A stretch of DNA of 64,000 nucleotides from Archangium gephyra (GCF_001027285.1 NZ_CP011509.1:2612501-2676500); one strand, 5' to 3'. Counted from the first letter of the stretch, positions 16,816-27,100 are shown. Numbers and translations: made by a program. The notes: generated from the sequence alone by a model not told the origin.

Positions 16816-16831
16816 TGGCACGCGAGATGCT
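16816..16831 (+). promoter_or_regulatory. candidate sigma-54 (-24/-12) promoter
   Basis: TGGCACG-N4-ATGCT matches the sigma-54 consensus TGGCACG-N4-TTGCW at all but one position, with the exact 12-base spacing between GG (-24) and GC (-12). It lies in the 700-bp non-coding gap and points at the G-tract array and the VWA lipoprotein. Predicted transcription start is near 16842. Only pattern matching supports it. Confidence 0.5.
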
Positions 16832-16854
16832 CTATCCCTGAGCAAGAAGTCAGC

Positions 16855-17130
16855 GGGGCAGGGCGGGTGGGGTGGTCAGGGTAGGGCGGGGCAGGACGGG
16901 GTCGGGTGGGCTGGGAAGAAGACGACGGGCGGGGTGGTCGGGGCGGCGGGTAGGTCGGGGTCGGGCAGGACGGGGTCGGGGGCGGTGGGGGGGCGGCGGG
17001 TCGGTTGGGGGGATGGGCGGGGTCGGGAAGAGATTGATGGGCAGGGCGTTGTCGGGGGGCGGGTAGGGGAAGGCATTCGGGGGCAGCACGGCAGTCCTTC
17101 GGGGGCAGTAACGGGGAAGTGGGTCGGGGA
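16855..17130 (+). repeat. G-tract array (about thirty GGG+ runs), no CC dinucleotide
   Basis: About 275 bp made of short units joining G-runs of 3-7 with single T, C or A (GGGCGGGGTGGTCGGGG-like). Between 16839 and 17095 there is not one CC on the plus strand, extreme for DNA of this GC content. An 18-base unit (GGGCAGGACGGGGTCGGG) occurs at about 16888 and again 75 bp later. The array could form several G-quadruplexes in the plus-strand DNA or RNA. Confidence 0.8.
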
Positions 17131-17164
17131 GGAGCTACGGGGGTGGCTCCTCCCCGATTTTTTT
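17125..17164 (+). terminator. intrinsic (Rho-independent) terminator
   Basis: A perfect 11-bp stem (CGGGGAGGAGC, 17125-17135, pairing with 17146-17156), a 10-base loop, then ATTTTTTT. This is a strong factor-independent terminator acting on plus-strand transcription. No plus-strand gene ends upstream of it, so it must terminate either a non-coding transcript from the gap or attenuate the leader of the VWA lipoprotein gene. Confidence 0.82.
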
Positions 17165-17187
17165 CTGGCGCCCGCGCCCCGCGTGCT

Positions 17188-17210
17188 CGGTTTTCCGTGG
17201 TGGAAAACCG
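17188..17210. promoter_or_regulatory. 9-bp perfect inverted repeat (operator or second hairpin)
   Basis: CGGTTTTCC, five-base spacer GTGGT, GGAAAACCG. The arms are AT-rich at their cores, unusual here, and the dyad lies between the intrinsic terminator and the VWA lipoprotein start, 114 bp before its ATG. It has no T-tract, so a protein-binding site is as likely as an RNA hairpin. Confidence 0.5.
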
Positions 17211-17323
17211 TGAGCGCCCCGTGTGCGTCCGGGGTTGCTCCCTCCAGGCTGGCGGTGGATGGCGAGGCAAGGCGCTTGCAGTCGCGCCGCCCCGAGTCCC
17301 TCATCCCTCACCCGGAGACAGAC

Positions 17324-18640
17324 ATGAGACACAAGCCGTTCGCTCTCGGCGCGTTGGTCGCGGCCCTGGCCCTGCTCTCGGCCTGCGGTGCGTCAGGCGA
17401 GTATTCGGAAAACGGCTCGGGCGGTTACGCGGGAGAGAGCCCGAGCGCGCCTCCCCGGAGTGGTGGCGACTCCGGAGACGCGGCGGGGCCTGGAGGCGTG
17501 GGCTCCCCGGAGCCGGGCCAGGGCAGTCCCTCCCCGTCACCCGGGCAGCTCACCGCCGGAGACTGGGACGACAACCTCAACTTCTCCTTCTTCCAGAAGT
17601 ACCTCACCGAGGCGCCCCAGGGCATGCCCGCGCACCCCAGCACGGATCGCGTGGTCATCACCGTGCGCGACGAGGAGGGCCGCCCCGTCCCCAATGCCCG
17701 CGTCACCGTGGGGGATGCCGCGGGCAAGCGGCTCGAGGCGCCCACGGCCACCGACGGCCGGCTGCTCTTCCTGCCCACCCAGGACGGCGCACAGGGCAGC
17801 GCGAGCTTCTCGGTGACGGTGTCGCCTCCGCCCGGCCAGCCGGGCACTGCGGTCACCACCTCCGTCGAGGGCAGCGCGTGGAACCTCACCCTGCCGGGCG
17901 CGCGCGGCGAGCTGCCCACCGAGCTGGACGTGGCCTTCGTGGTGGATGCCACCGGCAGCATGGGGGATGAGATCAACTACCTGAAGGCGGAGCTCCAGAA
18001 CATCGTCGACTCGGTGCGCGGCACCTACCCGGACGTCTCGGCGCGCTTCGCGCTGGTGATGTACCGCGACGACGGTGACGAGTACGTGGTGCGGTCCTTC
18101 GACTTCACCTCGGACGTGGCCGTCTTCCGGCAGCGGTTGTCGGAGCAGTCGGCGGGTGGCGGCGGCGACTACCCCGAGGCGATGGAGCGCGGGCTGGGCG
18201 CCATCCACCAGCTCACGTGGCGCACCGGCAACACCGCGCGCCTCACCTTCCTGGTGGCGGACGCGCCGACGCACACGCAGCACTACCAGGCCTTCGTGCG
18301 CGAGGCCAACCGCGCCCGCCTCTCCGGCATCAAGGTGTACCCGGTCGCGGCGAGCGGTGTGGCCGACGAGGCCGAGTACCTGATGCGCCTCGCCGCCCAG
18401 CTCACCCTGGGCCGCTACATCTTCCTCACGAATGACTCGGGCATCGGCGACCCGCACGCGGAGCCGCACATCCCCTGCTACCAGGTACAGCTCCTCAAGC
18501 ACCTGCTCGTGCGCGCCATCGGCTCCGAGCTGGCGGGACGGCGGCTGCCCGCCTCGGGGACGGAGATCCTCCGCTCCGTGGGCAGCCCCGCGCAGGATGG
18601 CTCCTGCACGCGCGCGGATGGAACGGTGACGTACCTCTGA
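17324..18640 (+). CDS. von Willebrand factor A domain lipoprotein
   Basis: 438-residue predicted lipoprotein. The signal peptide ends with lipobox LALLSACGAS near residue 20, followed by a Gly/Ser/Pro-rich linker to about residue 80. Residues 105-190 resemble a carboxypeptidase-regulatory/Ig-like beta domain (VVITVRDEEGRPVPNARVTV). A VWA domain occupies about 198-400 with a MIDAS-like FVVDATGSMGDE near residue 205, so metal-dependent adhesion or protein binding at the cell surface is likely. Start chosen at the ATG with GGAGA seven bases upstream. The upstream gap contains a sigma-54-like promoter, an intrinsic terminator and a dyad, which could all control it. It converges on the kinase gene 12 bp downstream. 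Confidence 0.87.
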   Translation: MRHKPFALGALVAALALLSACGASGEYSENGSGGYAGESPSAPPRSGGDSGDAAGPGGVGSPEPGQGSPSPSPGQLTAGDWDDNLNFSFFQKYLTEAPQGMPAHPSTDRVVITVRDEEGRPVPNARVTVGDAAGKRLEAPTATDGRLLFLPTQDGAQGSASFSVTVSPPPGQPGTAVTTSVEGSAWNLTLPGARGELPTELDVAFVVDATGSMGDEINYLKAELQNIVDSVRGTYPDVSARFALVMYRDDGDEYVVRSFDFTSDVAVFRQRLSEQSAGGGGDYPEAMERGLGAIHQLTWRTGNTARLTFLVADAPTHTQHYQAFVREANRARLSGIKVYPVAASGVADEAEYLMRLAAQLTLGRYIFLTNDSGIGDPHAEPHIPCYQVQLLKHLLVRAIGSELAGRRLPASGTEILRSVGSPAQDGSCTRADGTVTYL

Positions 18641-18652
18641 GCGGCGGGGACG

Positions 18653-21600
18653 TCAGCTCCGGGTCCGAGGCCGGGTGAGCTCACCGGGCAGCACGACGGT
18701 GAACTCCGCGTACTGCCCCTCCTCGGACTCCACCCGCAGCTTGCCGCCGAGCGTGACGACGATGATGTCGTGGCTGAGGGACAGGCCCAGCCCGGTGCCC
18801 TCGCCCGTGGGCTTGGTGGTGAAGAAGGGCGTGAAGAGCTTGGCGCGCACCGAGGCGGGGACGCCGTTGCCGTTGTCGCGCACGCGGATCTCCACCTCGC
18901 TGCCCGTCCAGCGCGTGGAGACCTTTAAGCGGGGCTGACCCGCCGTCTCGCGCCCGGCCTTCTGCTGGGCCGCGTAGCAGCCGTTGTCCAGCAGGTTGAG
19001 GATGACGCGGCTGAGGTCCTCGGGCACCAGGTGGCAGGGGGGCACGGTGCTGTCGAAGGACACGTCGAAGGCCACGTGACGCGGAGGCCGCCGGGCCCTC
19101 AGTCCGTGGTCGACGAGCCGCACCGCGTCCTCCACGAGCTGGTTGATGGAGATGGCCCGCGACTCACCCTTGTTGTTGCGCGCGTGCCGCAGCATGCCGT
19201 TGATGATGCCGCTGGCGCGCTGCTGGTGCTCACACACCTTGGAGAGGTTCTGCTCCAGCTCCTGGAGCAGGGAGCCGGGGTCCTCGCGCTTCTGCACCGA
19301 CTCGCGCAGCTCCTGCAACAGCTCCAGGGAGAGCTCGGAGAAGTTCTTCACGAAGTTGAGGGGATTCTTCAGCTCGTGGGCGATGCCGGCGGTGAGCGAG
19401 CCGAGGGAGGCGAGCTTCTCCTGGGTGATGATTTGAGCCTGCATGGCCTGCAGGCGCTCCAGGGCCCCGTGGAGCTCGGCGTTCTTGGAGTGGAGCTGCT
19501 CGGTGCGCTCCTGGACGCGGTGCTCGAGGGTGCGGTGGGACTTCTCGAGCTTGCGGTAGAGGCCGGCGTTCTCCAGGGAGATGGCGGCCTGGGCCAGGAG
19601 CATGCCCACGGCCTTGAGGCGGTTGGAGTTGAAGGCGCCGGCGGTGAGGTTGTTCTCCAGGTAGACGAGGCCGAGCAGCTGCCTGCGGTGGAGGATGGGG
19701 ACGCAGAGCACGGAGCGGACGTGGTGGCGGGAGACGTAGGGCTCGGAGCGGAAGGGCTCCTGGGAGGAGGCATCGTCGAGGAGCAGGTGGGTGCCGGTGG
19801 AGAGCACCAGCTCGGCGATGGTGTGGCAGAGCGCTTCGCTGTGGGCCATGCGCTCCACGGGGAGCAGGGGAGCGCTGCCGCGGCCCAGCTCACCGGAGGC
19901 CTCGACGAAGAAGTCCTCCTCGCGCTGGAGGACGAGCACGCCGCGCTGGGCGCCGGTGCTCTCCATGAGGATGTCGATGAGGTTGGCGGCGAGCTGGGGG
20001 AAGTGCAGCTCGCTGGAGATGGCCTGGGAGGCCTTCATCACCGAGGAGACGTCGAGCACCTCGGCGAAGGAGTCCGTGCTGGACAGGTCGGGCGCGGAGG
20101 GGATCGCCGAGAGGCCGGCCTGCTGGAGCTTGTGGTCCCAGGCCCGGAGGCTGGCGCTGTAGGCGTGAAGCAGGTGGGCCTGCTCGGCGGCGAGGAGATG
20201 GACCTTGCCCGCCGCGCCCCAGCGCTCGTACGCGTTGAGGGCTTCCACCAGGTAGGCGGAGGCCAGGGGCAGACGGTTGAGCTCCGCCTGGAAGCGGCAG
20301 GCCTGCTCACAGGCGATGGCCTCCACGCTGGTGAAGCCGCTGGCGCGCGCCGCGGCGATGGCCTCCTCGTAACGGGTGTGGGCTTCGACGTGCTGCCCCC
20401 TCACCCGGGCGAGCTCCGCGCGGACCAGCAGGTGGTAGGGCGCGAAGTTCTCCGGCGCGCGCTGGGCGCACTTCTCCAGGTACGCCCGCTGCTGCTCCAT
20501 GGCCGCCAGCAGCTCCTGCTTCCGGGCCTCACTGGCACCCGGGTACACCCCGGCCGCGCTCAGCGCCGAATAGAAGGCGTACGTGGTCAGCAGGAAGGCC
20601 CCGGGCACGGCGCGCATGAAGACGGCCCCCTCCTGCGCCAGGGCGAGCGCCTCCTCGAGCTGGCGGAACAGGTAGTGCTGCTCGAGCCGCACCTGGGAGC
20701 TGTAGGCCATGGCGGCGGCCCCGAGGGGGAGGGGCGAGGGGGGCGGCGAGGACTCCTCCTCCGAGGCCCCGGTCAGCTGCAGCAACGCCCGCCGGAAGGT
20801 CCGGAGCACCTGGAGGTTGGAGGTGTCCTTCTGGGTGGAGATCTGCTCGATGAACCGCTGGTTCTCCGCCAGCACGTCCTGGAGCGACTCTCCCAGGGCG
20901 AGGCGCCGCCAGGACAGGAAGGTGAAGCAATGTCCCGCGTGCTGCCAGTCCCCACACTCCAGGAGGACCTTGTAGGCCTCGGCGAGCTGGGGGATGCCGG
21001 CGCGTGCGCTCTGCGTCCAGTGCTCGATGTAGCCCGCGTGGATGTAGAGGGCGCGGGCCTGCTGCATCGGATCCTTCAGGCGCGTGGCGAGCTCGAAGGC
21101 GAGCAGGCTGAAGCGCCGGCCGGTGGCGGGGTCGTCGCGGAGGGTCGAGACGACGAAGCCATAGGCGGCATAGCCATAGGGGGAGAAGCGGCTGTTGCCG
21201 TGCTCCAGGCTCAACCGCACCTGCCGGAGCGTCAGCAGGATGAGCAGCCGCTGGGACACGAAGTAGGAGGCGATGGCGATGGCGCCCAGCAGCTCGGCGG
21301 CGAGCTTCGCGGTGGGATCGCTCATCGGGGGCAGGTCGAGCAATGCCTCGATGTGACGGCCTTCCAGAGCGCTCTCCACCCCGCGCATCTCCCCGGCGAG
21401 GGTGGCATCCTCGGGCGCGGAAGGGATGTCGATGCCGAGCAGACGCAGGCCCTCGAGGCCGAGCTCCAGGGACTCGGCGTGCCGGTCGTTGAGGGTGCTC
21501 AGGATGGCCTGCAGGCAGAGGACACTGGCGCGTTGGGCCGGGGTGTGGGCCTGGGCGAGCAGGGTGGAGAAGCCGGAGGCCGCCGCTTCGATGTCTCCCG

Positions 21601-24025
21601 TGAGGTAGAGGGACTCGGCGAGCTCCTTCTGGAGCGCGAAGGTCCGCTCGTGCTCCCGCACGTGGGCGGCCGGAGGAATGAGGCCGGCACCGGTCCGGAA
21701 GAGCTCACAGGCGGTGCGGTAGGCGCCCGAGCTCTTCGCCCGGCGTCCCGCCGCGAGGTGGAGGTCGGCCAGCTCCAGCCGCAGCGACTCCGGGCCGATG
21801 CGCTCGGGTGCATGGCCCAGGTGCGGCAGGATGGTGAACATCCGCTCGTCGAGCGTCTTGGTGGCGCGGGCGTCCTCGTACAGGCGCAGGCCCACCTGCA
21901 GGTGCCGCGCGGTGCGCTCGTCCTCGGGGGCGAACGAATAGGCGGCCTGCCGGATGCGGTCGTGCACGAAGCGGAAGGAGACGTCCAGCTCCGTGGGCTC
22001 CACCGCGCCGCCGTGGGGATCCAACAGGACGTAGTCCTTGCCGAGCGGGAGCACGAGCCTGCGCTCGATGGCGGTCCAGAGGGCGCGCGCTGTCTCCGCG
22101 GCCGAGGCCCCGTGCGCCACCAGGAGATCATGGAAGCCGAACGTCACGCCCAGGAACGCCGCGGATTGGAGCAGGGCGCGGGTCTCCTCGGGGAGCCGCT
22201 GGCTCTCGGCCACCATCAGCGCGGCCAGGTCTTCCGGGAGCCCCTGGGACTCGATGCGGGCGAGGTCCCACTCCCAGCGGCGGCTGCGCGGGTCGAAGCG
22301 GAGCAGATCGCGCTCATGCAGGAAGCGGAGGAAGCTCTTGACCGCGAGGGGATTGCCGCCCGTCCGGTCGTGGATGAGGCCCGCCAGCTCCAGCGCGCGC
22401 CCGGCTTCCACGGCGGTGCTCTCACACACCATCCGGGCGATCTCCTTGAGGCCCAGCGGCGCCAGGTGGATCCGCTCCCAGGTAGCGCCGGCGGCGCGCA
22501 GCGCGTCGCGCACGAGGGTGAGCGGATGCTCCGGGGTGACCTCCGTATCGCGGTAGGTGCCGACGAGCAGCAGGGGCCGGGTGGAGGAGGCCTCCCCGGC
22601 GAGCGTCTGCAGCAGCGTGAGCGTGGCGTTGTCGGCCCACTGCAGGTCATCGAGGAAGAGCGCGAGCGGACGCTCGGGCGTGGCGAAGGCCTGGAGCGTG
22701 CGCACGAGCACGAGGTTGAGGCGGTTCCGGGCTTCGGAGGAGGAGAGCGGGAGGGACGGAGGTTGCTCGCCCACCAGCGCGCGGGTGTCGGGGACGGCCT
22801 CGACGAGGGCGGAGAGGTTCGCTCCGAGCACCTCCTGGAGGCGCTCGCGCATGAGGGCCGTCTCCGCCTCGCCCTCGCCGAGCGTCTGGCGCACCAGGTC
22901 CTGCAGGGCCTGGTGGACGGCAGCGAAGGGCTCGCCGTGCAGGAGCTGGTCACACTTGCCCATGGCCACGCGTCCGCGGCTGGCGGCCGTCACGCGGTAC
23001 AGCTCGTTGACGAGCGAGGACTTGCCGATGCCCGCCGGGCCGGAGATGAGCAGGAGCTGGCCCCGGCCAGCCGCGGCGCGCGCATACGTGCGGGTCAGCA
23101 GGGCCACGTCCGCGTCGCGGCCGTGGAGTCCCTGGGGCTGGCGGTACTGGTGGGGCTGGTCCGCGAGGCCCAGGGGAGGGGGTGGGAGCGTGCTCCCCTC
23201 GCGCAGCTGGCGCTGGCAGTGTTCGAGGTCGGCGATGAGGCCCCAGGTGCTCTGGTAACGCTCCTCCGGCGCCTTGGCCAGCAGCTTGAGGATGATGGCC
23301 GCGAGGTGCTCGGGCACCTCGGGGTTGAGCTCTCGCGGCGAGGGCGGCACCTGGGCCACGTGCGCGTGCAGCAGCTCCAGGGGCGCGTTGGTGATGAAGA
23401 GGCGGCGGTCGGTGAGCAGCTCGAAGAAGGTGGCGCCCAGGGCATAGAAGTCGGCGCGGTAGTCCACGCCCCGGTTCATGCGACCGGTCTGCTCGGGCGC
23501 CATGTAGGCCAGCGTGCCCGTCAGGTGCGTGGGCAGCTCGGGCGGGACGGACTCCAGCGACAGCCCCACCGAGAGCGAGAAGTCGGTGATCTTCAGCTCG
23601 CCAGTGGTGGGGTTGACGATGATGTTGTGCGGCTTGATGTCCTTGTGGATGACACCCTGCTGGTGGATGTGGCCCAGCGCCGCGCTGATGTGCACGGCGA
23701 AGTCCAGGAAGGTGTCCACGTCCAGCGGCCCCCGCTCATCCAGCAGGTGACGCAGGGAGATGCCTCCGAAGTCCTCCAGGACGAGCGCCGCGCGGTCGGG
23801 GAACTCCTCCAGGCCCAGGACGCGGACGATGCCGTCGCCCTCGACACGGCGGGCGATGGCGTACTCGCGGCGCAGCTCCAGGGTGCGGCGCCGGTCGAGA
23901 TAGTCGCTGGTGGTGAGTTTGAGGATGACCGGGTGCTGGTCCCGGAGCCGGGTGGCGCGGAAGAGGGTGGAGCGATGGCTGGAGTGGAGTTGCTCGTGAA
24001 GGGTGTACCCCGCCCGGTGTGCCAC
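18653..24025 (-). CDS. Ser/Thr kinase - ATPase - GAF - histidine kinase hybrid (copy A)
   Basis: 1790-residue signalling protein. Order: Ser/Thr kinase (about residues 7-270; HKDIKPHNIIV near 127, ITDFSLSVGL near 150, with DFS in place of DFG), AAA_16-type ATPase (Walker A GPAGIGKSSL near 328, Walker B LFLDDLQWADN near 455), TPR-like helical region (about 700-1300), GAF (about 1330-1475), coiled coil, histidine kinase with standard H-box AGIAHELKNPLNF near 1548 and HATPase (RVILNLLDNGC, GEGTGLGLS). I chose the GTG at 24025 because AAGGAG lies five bases upstream and the same GTG is in frame in copy B. The ATG at 24085 adds 20 unsupported residues. No response regulator is nearby. Confidence 0.88.
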   Translation of the reverse strand: MAHRAGYTLHEQLHSSHRSTLFRATRLRDQHPVILKLTTSDYLDRRRTLELRREYAIARRVEGDGIVRVLGLEEFPDRAALVLEDFGGISLRHLLDERGPLDVDTFLDFAVHISAALGHIHQQGVIHKDIKPHNIIVNPTTGELKITDFSLSVGLSLESVPPELPTHLTGTLAYMAPEQTGRMNRGVDYRADFYALGATFFELLTDRRLFITNAPLELLHAHVAQVPPSPRELNPEVPEHLAAIILKLLAKAPEERYQSTWGLIADLEHCQRQLREGSTLPPPPLGLADQPHQYRQPQGLHGRDADVALLTRTYARAAAGRGQLLLISGPAGIGKSSLVNELYRVTAASRGRVAMGKCDQLLHGEPFAAVHQALQDLVRQTLGEGEAETALMRERLQEVLGANLSALVEAVPDTRALVGEQPPSLPLSSSEARNRLNLVLVRTLQAFATPERPLALFLDDLQWADNATLTLLQTLAGEASSTRPLLLVGTYRDTEVTPEHPLTLVRDALRAAGATWERIHLAPLGLKEIARMVCESTAVEAGRALELAGLIHDRTGGNPLAVKSFLRFLHERDLLRFDPRSRRWEWDLARIESQGLPEDLAALMVAESQRLPEETRALLQSAAFLGVTFGFHDLLVAHGASAAETARALWTAIERRLVLPLGKDYVLLDPHGGAVEPTELDVSFRFVHDRIRQAAYSFAPEDERTARHLQVGLRLYEDARATKTLDERMFTILPHLGHAPERIGPESLRLELADLHLAAGRRAKSSGAYRTACELFRTGAGLIPPAAHVREHERTFALQKELAESLYLTGDIEAAASGFSTLLAQAHTPAQRASVLCLQAILSTLNDRHAESLELGLEGLRLLGIDIPSAPEDATLAGEMRGVESALEGRHIEALLDLPPMSDPTAKLAAELLGAIAIASYFVSQRLLILLTLRQVRLSLEHGNSRFSPYGYAAYGFVVSTLRDDPATGRRFSLLAFELATRLKDPMQQARALYIHAGYIEHWTQSARAGIPQLAEAYKVLLECGDWQHAGHCFTFLSWRRLALGESLQDVLAENQRFIEQISTQKDTSNLQVLRTFRRALLQLTGASEEESSPPPSPLPLGAAAMAYSSQVRLEQHYLFRQLEEALALAQEGAVFMRAVPGAFLLTTYAFYSALSAAGVYPGASEARKQELLAAMEQQRAYLEKCAQRAPENFAPYHLLVRAELARVRGQHVEAHTRYEEAIAAARASGFTSVEAIACEQACRFQAELNRLPLASAYLVEALNAYERWGAAGKVHLLAAEQAHLLHAYSASLRAWDHKLQQAGLSAIPSAPDLSSTDSFAEVLDVSSVMKASQAISSELHFPQLAANLIDILMESTGAQRGVLVLQREEDFFVEASGELGRGSAPLLPVERMAHSEALCHTIAELVLSTGTHLLLDDASSQEPFRSEPYVSRHHVRSVLCVPILHRRQLLGLVYLENNLTAGAFNSNRLKAVGMLLAQAAISLENAGLYRKLEKSHRTLEHRVQERTEQLHSKNAELHGALERLQAMQAQIITQEKLASLGSLTAGIAHELKNPLNFVKNFSELSLELLQELRESVQKREDPGSLLQELEQNLSKVCEHQQRASGIINGMLRHARNNKGESRAISINQLVEDAVRLVDHGLRARRPPRHVAFDVSFDSTVPPCHLVPEDLSRVILNLLDNGCYAAQQKAGRETAGQPRLKVSTRWTGSEVEIRVRDNGNGVPASVRAKLFTPFFTTKPTGEGTGLGLSLSHDIIVVTLGGKLRVESEEGQYAEFTVVLPGELTRPRTRS

Positions 24026-24150
24026 GGCTGCTCCTTCGAGGGCCAGCGGCTGTCCAGTCGCTGGAAGGCCACGCCCAGAGGGCATGGTAATTCACCCTCT
24101 TACCTCCGCGAGTGCTCGGCCGCTGTGGCCTGGATCACACCCCCCCTCAA

Positions 24151-24171
24151 CCTGGATGACGACCATCCAGG
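24151..24171. promoter_or_regulatory. 8-bp perfect inverted repeat between the duplicated kinase genes
   Basis: CCTGGATG-ACGAC-CATCCAGG lies 25-45 bases past the stop of copy B and about 125-145 bases before the GTG of copy A, both on the minus strand. There is no U-tract, so it is either a weak terminator hairpin for copy B or an operator for copy A. No equivalent was seen at the same distance before copy B. Confidence 0.4.
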
Positions 24172-24195
24172 CCTCCGAGTCATGGCGGACAGCTG

Positions 24196-27100
24196 TCAGT
24201 TCTTGGCCGGAGGCCGGGCGAGCTCACCGGGCAGCACGACGGTGAACTCCGCGTACTGCTCCTCCTCGGACTCCACCCGCAGCTTGCCGCCGAGCGCGAC
24301 GACGATGATGTCGTGGCTGAGGGACAGGCCCAGCCCGGTGCCCTCGCCTGGGGGCTTGGTGGTGAAGAAGGGGGTGAAGAGCTTGTCGCGCATCGTGGCG
24401 GGGACGCCGTTGCCGTTGTCGCGCACGCGGATCTCCACCTCGCTGCCCGTCCAGCGCGTGGAGACCTTCAAGCGGGGCTGACCCGCTGTCTCGCGCCCGG
24501 CCTTCTGCTGGGCCGCGTAGCAGCCGTTGTCCAGCAGGTTGAGGATGACGCGGCTGAGGTCCTCGGGCACCAGGTGGCAGGGGGGCACGGTGCTGTCGAA
24601 GGACACGTCGAAGGCCACGTGACGCGGAGGACGCCGGGCCCTCAGCCCGTGGTCGACGAGCCGCACCGCGTCCTCCACGAGCTGGTTGATGGAGATGGCC
24701 CGCGACTCCCCCTTGTTGTTGCGCGCGTGGCGCAGCATGCCGTTGATGATGCCGCTGGCGCGCTGCTGGTGCTCACACACCTTGGAGAGGTTCTGCTCCA
24801 GCTCCTGGAGCAGGGAGCCGGGGTCCTCGCGCTTCTGCACCGACTCGCGCAACTCCTGCAACAGCTCCAGGGAGAGCTCGGAGAAGTTCTTCACGAAGTT
24901 GAGGGGATTCTTCAGCTCGTGGGCGATGCCGGCGGTGAGCGAGCCGAGGGAGGCGAGCTTCTCCTGGGTGATGATTTGCGCCTGCATGGCCTGGAGGCGC
25001 TCCAGGGCTCCGTGGAGCTCGGCGTTCTTGGAGTGGAGCTGCTCGGTGCGCTCCTGGACGCGGTGCTCGAGGGTGCGGTGGGACTTCTCGAGCTTGCGGT
25101 AGAGGCCGGCGTTCTCCAGGGAGATGGCGGCCTGGGCCAGGAGCATGCCCACGGCCTTGAGACGGTTGGAGTTGAAGGCGCCGGCGGTGAGGTTGTTCTC
25201 CAGGTAGACGAGGCCGAGCAGCTGCCTGCGGTGGAGGATGGGGACGCAGAGCACGGAGCGGACGTGGTGGAGGGAGACGTAGGGCTCGGAGCGGAAGGGC
25301 TCCTGGGAGGAGGCATCGTCGAGGAGCAGGTGGGTGCCGGTGGAGAGCACCAGCTCGGCGATGGTGTGGCAGAGCGCTTCGCTGTGGGCCATGCGCTCCA
25401 CGGGGAGCAGGGGAGTGCTGCCGCGGCCCAGCTCGCCGGAGGCCTCGACGAAGAAGTCCTCCTCGCGCTGGAGGACGAGCACGCCACGCTGGGCGCCGGT
25501 GCTCTCCATGAGGATGTCGATGAGGTTGGCGGCGAGCTGGGGGAAGTGCAGCTCGCTGGAGATGGCCTGGGAGGCCTTCATCACCGAGGAGACGTCGAGC
25601 ACCTCGGTGAGTGAGTCCGTGCTGGACAGGTCGTGGGAGGAGGGGCGCTCCACGTACTCGCCGCCCTGAATCCGTGCCATCGAAAGGCCAGCACGTTGAA
25701 GCTTGTGATCCCAGGTCTTGAGGGCACCGCTGTAGGCGTGAAGCAGGTGCGCCTGCTCGGTGGCGAGGAGGTGGACCTTGCCCGCCGCGCCCCAGCGCTC
25801 ATAGGCGTTGAGGGCTTCCACCAGGTAGGCGGAGGCCAGGGGCAGACGGTTGAGCTCCGCCTGGAAGCGGCAGGCCTGTTCACAGGCGATGGCTTCCACG
25901 CTGGTGAAGCCGCTGGCGCGCGCCGCGGCGATGGCCTCCTCGTAGTGGGTATGGGCCTCGACGTGCTGCCCCCTCACCCGGGCAAGCTCCGCGCGGACCA
26001 GCAGGTGGTAGGGCGCGAAGTTCTCCGGCGCGCGTCGGGCGCACTTCTCCAGGTACGCCCGCTGCTGCTCCATGAGCGCCTGTAGCTCCTGCTTCCGAGC
26101 CTCACTGGCACTCGGGTACACCCCGGCCGAGCTCAGTGCGTAATAGAAGGCGTACGTGGTCTGCAGAAAGAACCCGGGAATCGAGCGCATCATCGTGGCA
26201 CTCTCTTCCGCTACTGCCATCGCCTGCTCGAGCTGACGGAGCAGATAGTGCTGCTCGAGCAGCACCTGCCCGGCATGAGCCTTGTTCGCTGGCCACTGGA
26301 GTTGTGAGAGCTGGATGGTTTGCTGTGGCACGTCCCGGGCACCGCTCAGCAGCAGCAATGTCTGTTGGAATGCCCAGTGCAGATAGCGGTTATCGGGATT
26401 CTTCCGGTGCCCCAGCAGGTCTATGAACCGCTGGTTCTCCGCCAGTAGGTCCTGGAGCGGCTCTCCCAGGGCGAGGCGCCGCCAGGACAGGAAGGTGAAG
26501 CAAGCTTCCGCATACTGCCAGTCCCCACTCTCCAGGAGGATCTTATAGGCCTCGGCGAGTTGGGGGATGCCGGCGCGTGCGCTCTGCGTCCAATGGTCGA
26601 TGAAGCCGACCCGAACGCAGAGGGCGCGAGCATATTGCATCGGGTCCTGAAAATGTGTGGCGAGTTCGATGGCGAGCAGACCAAACCGCCGGCCGGTGGC
26701 GGGGTCGTCGCGAAGCGCCGAGACGATGAAGCCATAGGATGCATAGCCATAGGGTGAAAAGCGGCCATTGCCGTGCTCCAGGCTCAGCCTGACTCGTTGG
26801 AGCGACAGCGGCACGAGGAGCTTCTGGGCGGCGAAGTAGGAGGCGATGGCGATGGCGCCCAGCAACTCGGAGGCGAGCTTCGCGGTGGGGTCGCTCATCT
26901 GGGGTAGGCCGAGCAGTTCTGAGTTGTCACGACCTGCCAATGCGGCTTCCAACTCCCGTAACTCCGCGGAGATGCTGGCTTCGTCGGGTGCAGAGGGAAT
27001 GTCGATTCCGAGCAGGCGCAGACCCTTGAGGCCATACTCCAGCGACTCGATGTGTCGGTCGTTGAGGGTGCTCAGGATGGCTTGCAGGCAGAGGACACTG

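Larger units (their letters stand above)
16842..17165 (+). ncRNA. candidate small RNA or long 5' leader, G-tract rich, ending at an intrinsic terminator
   Basis: A transcript starting from the sigma-54-like promoter would run about 320 nt through the G-tract array and stop at the perfect hairpin and U-tract ending at 17165. The stretch carries no convincing protein: the plus frames are low complexity and the minus frame is a Pro-rich artefact of the skew. Either a free-standing small RNA or an attenuated leader for the VWA lipoprotein gene at 17324 fits. Sigma-54-dependent small RNAs are known in myxobacteria (Pxr of Myxococcus xanthus), but I see no basis for calling this Pxr. Boundaries are predictions. 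Confidence 0.4.

Noticed and set aside
16788..17270. Proline-rich minus-strand frame across the G-tract array
   Set aside because: The Pro/Thr/Ser composition follows directly from the CC-rich complement of the G-runs. No ribosome site, and the strand skew itself is the anomaly.
19031..24481. 1816-codon open frame on the plus strand across the kinase copy A
   Set aside because: It is antisense to a gene with clear domains, has Leu/Glu/Gly-rich composition typical of the reverse-complement frame in high-GC DNA, and no family motif.
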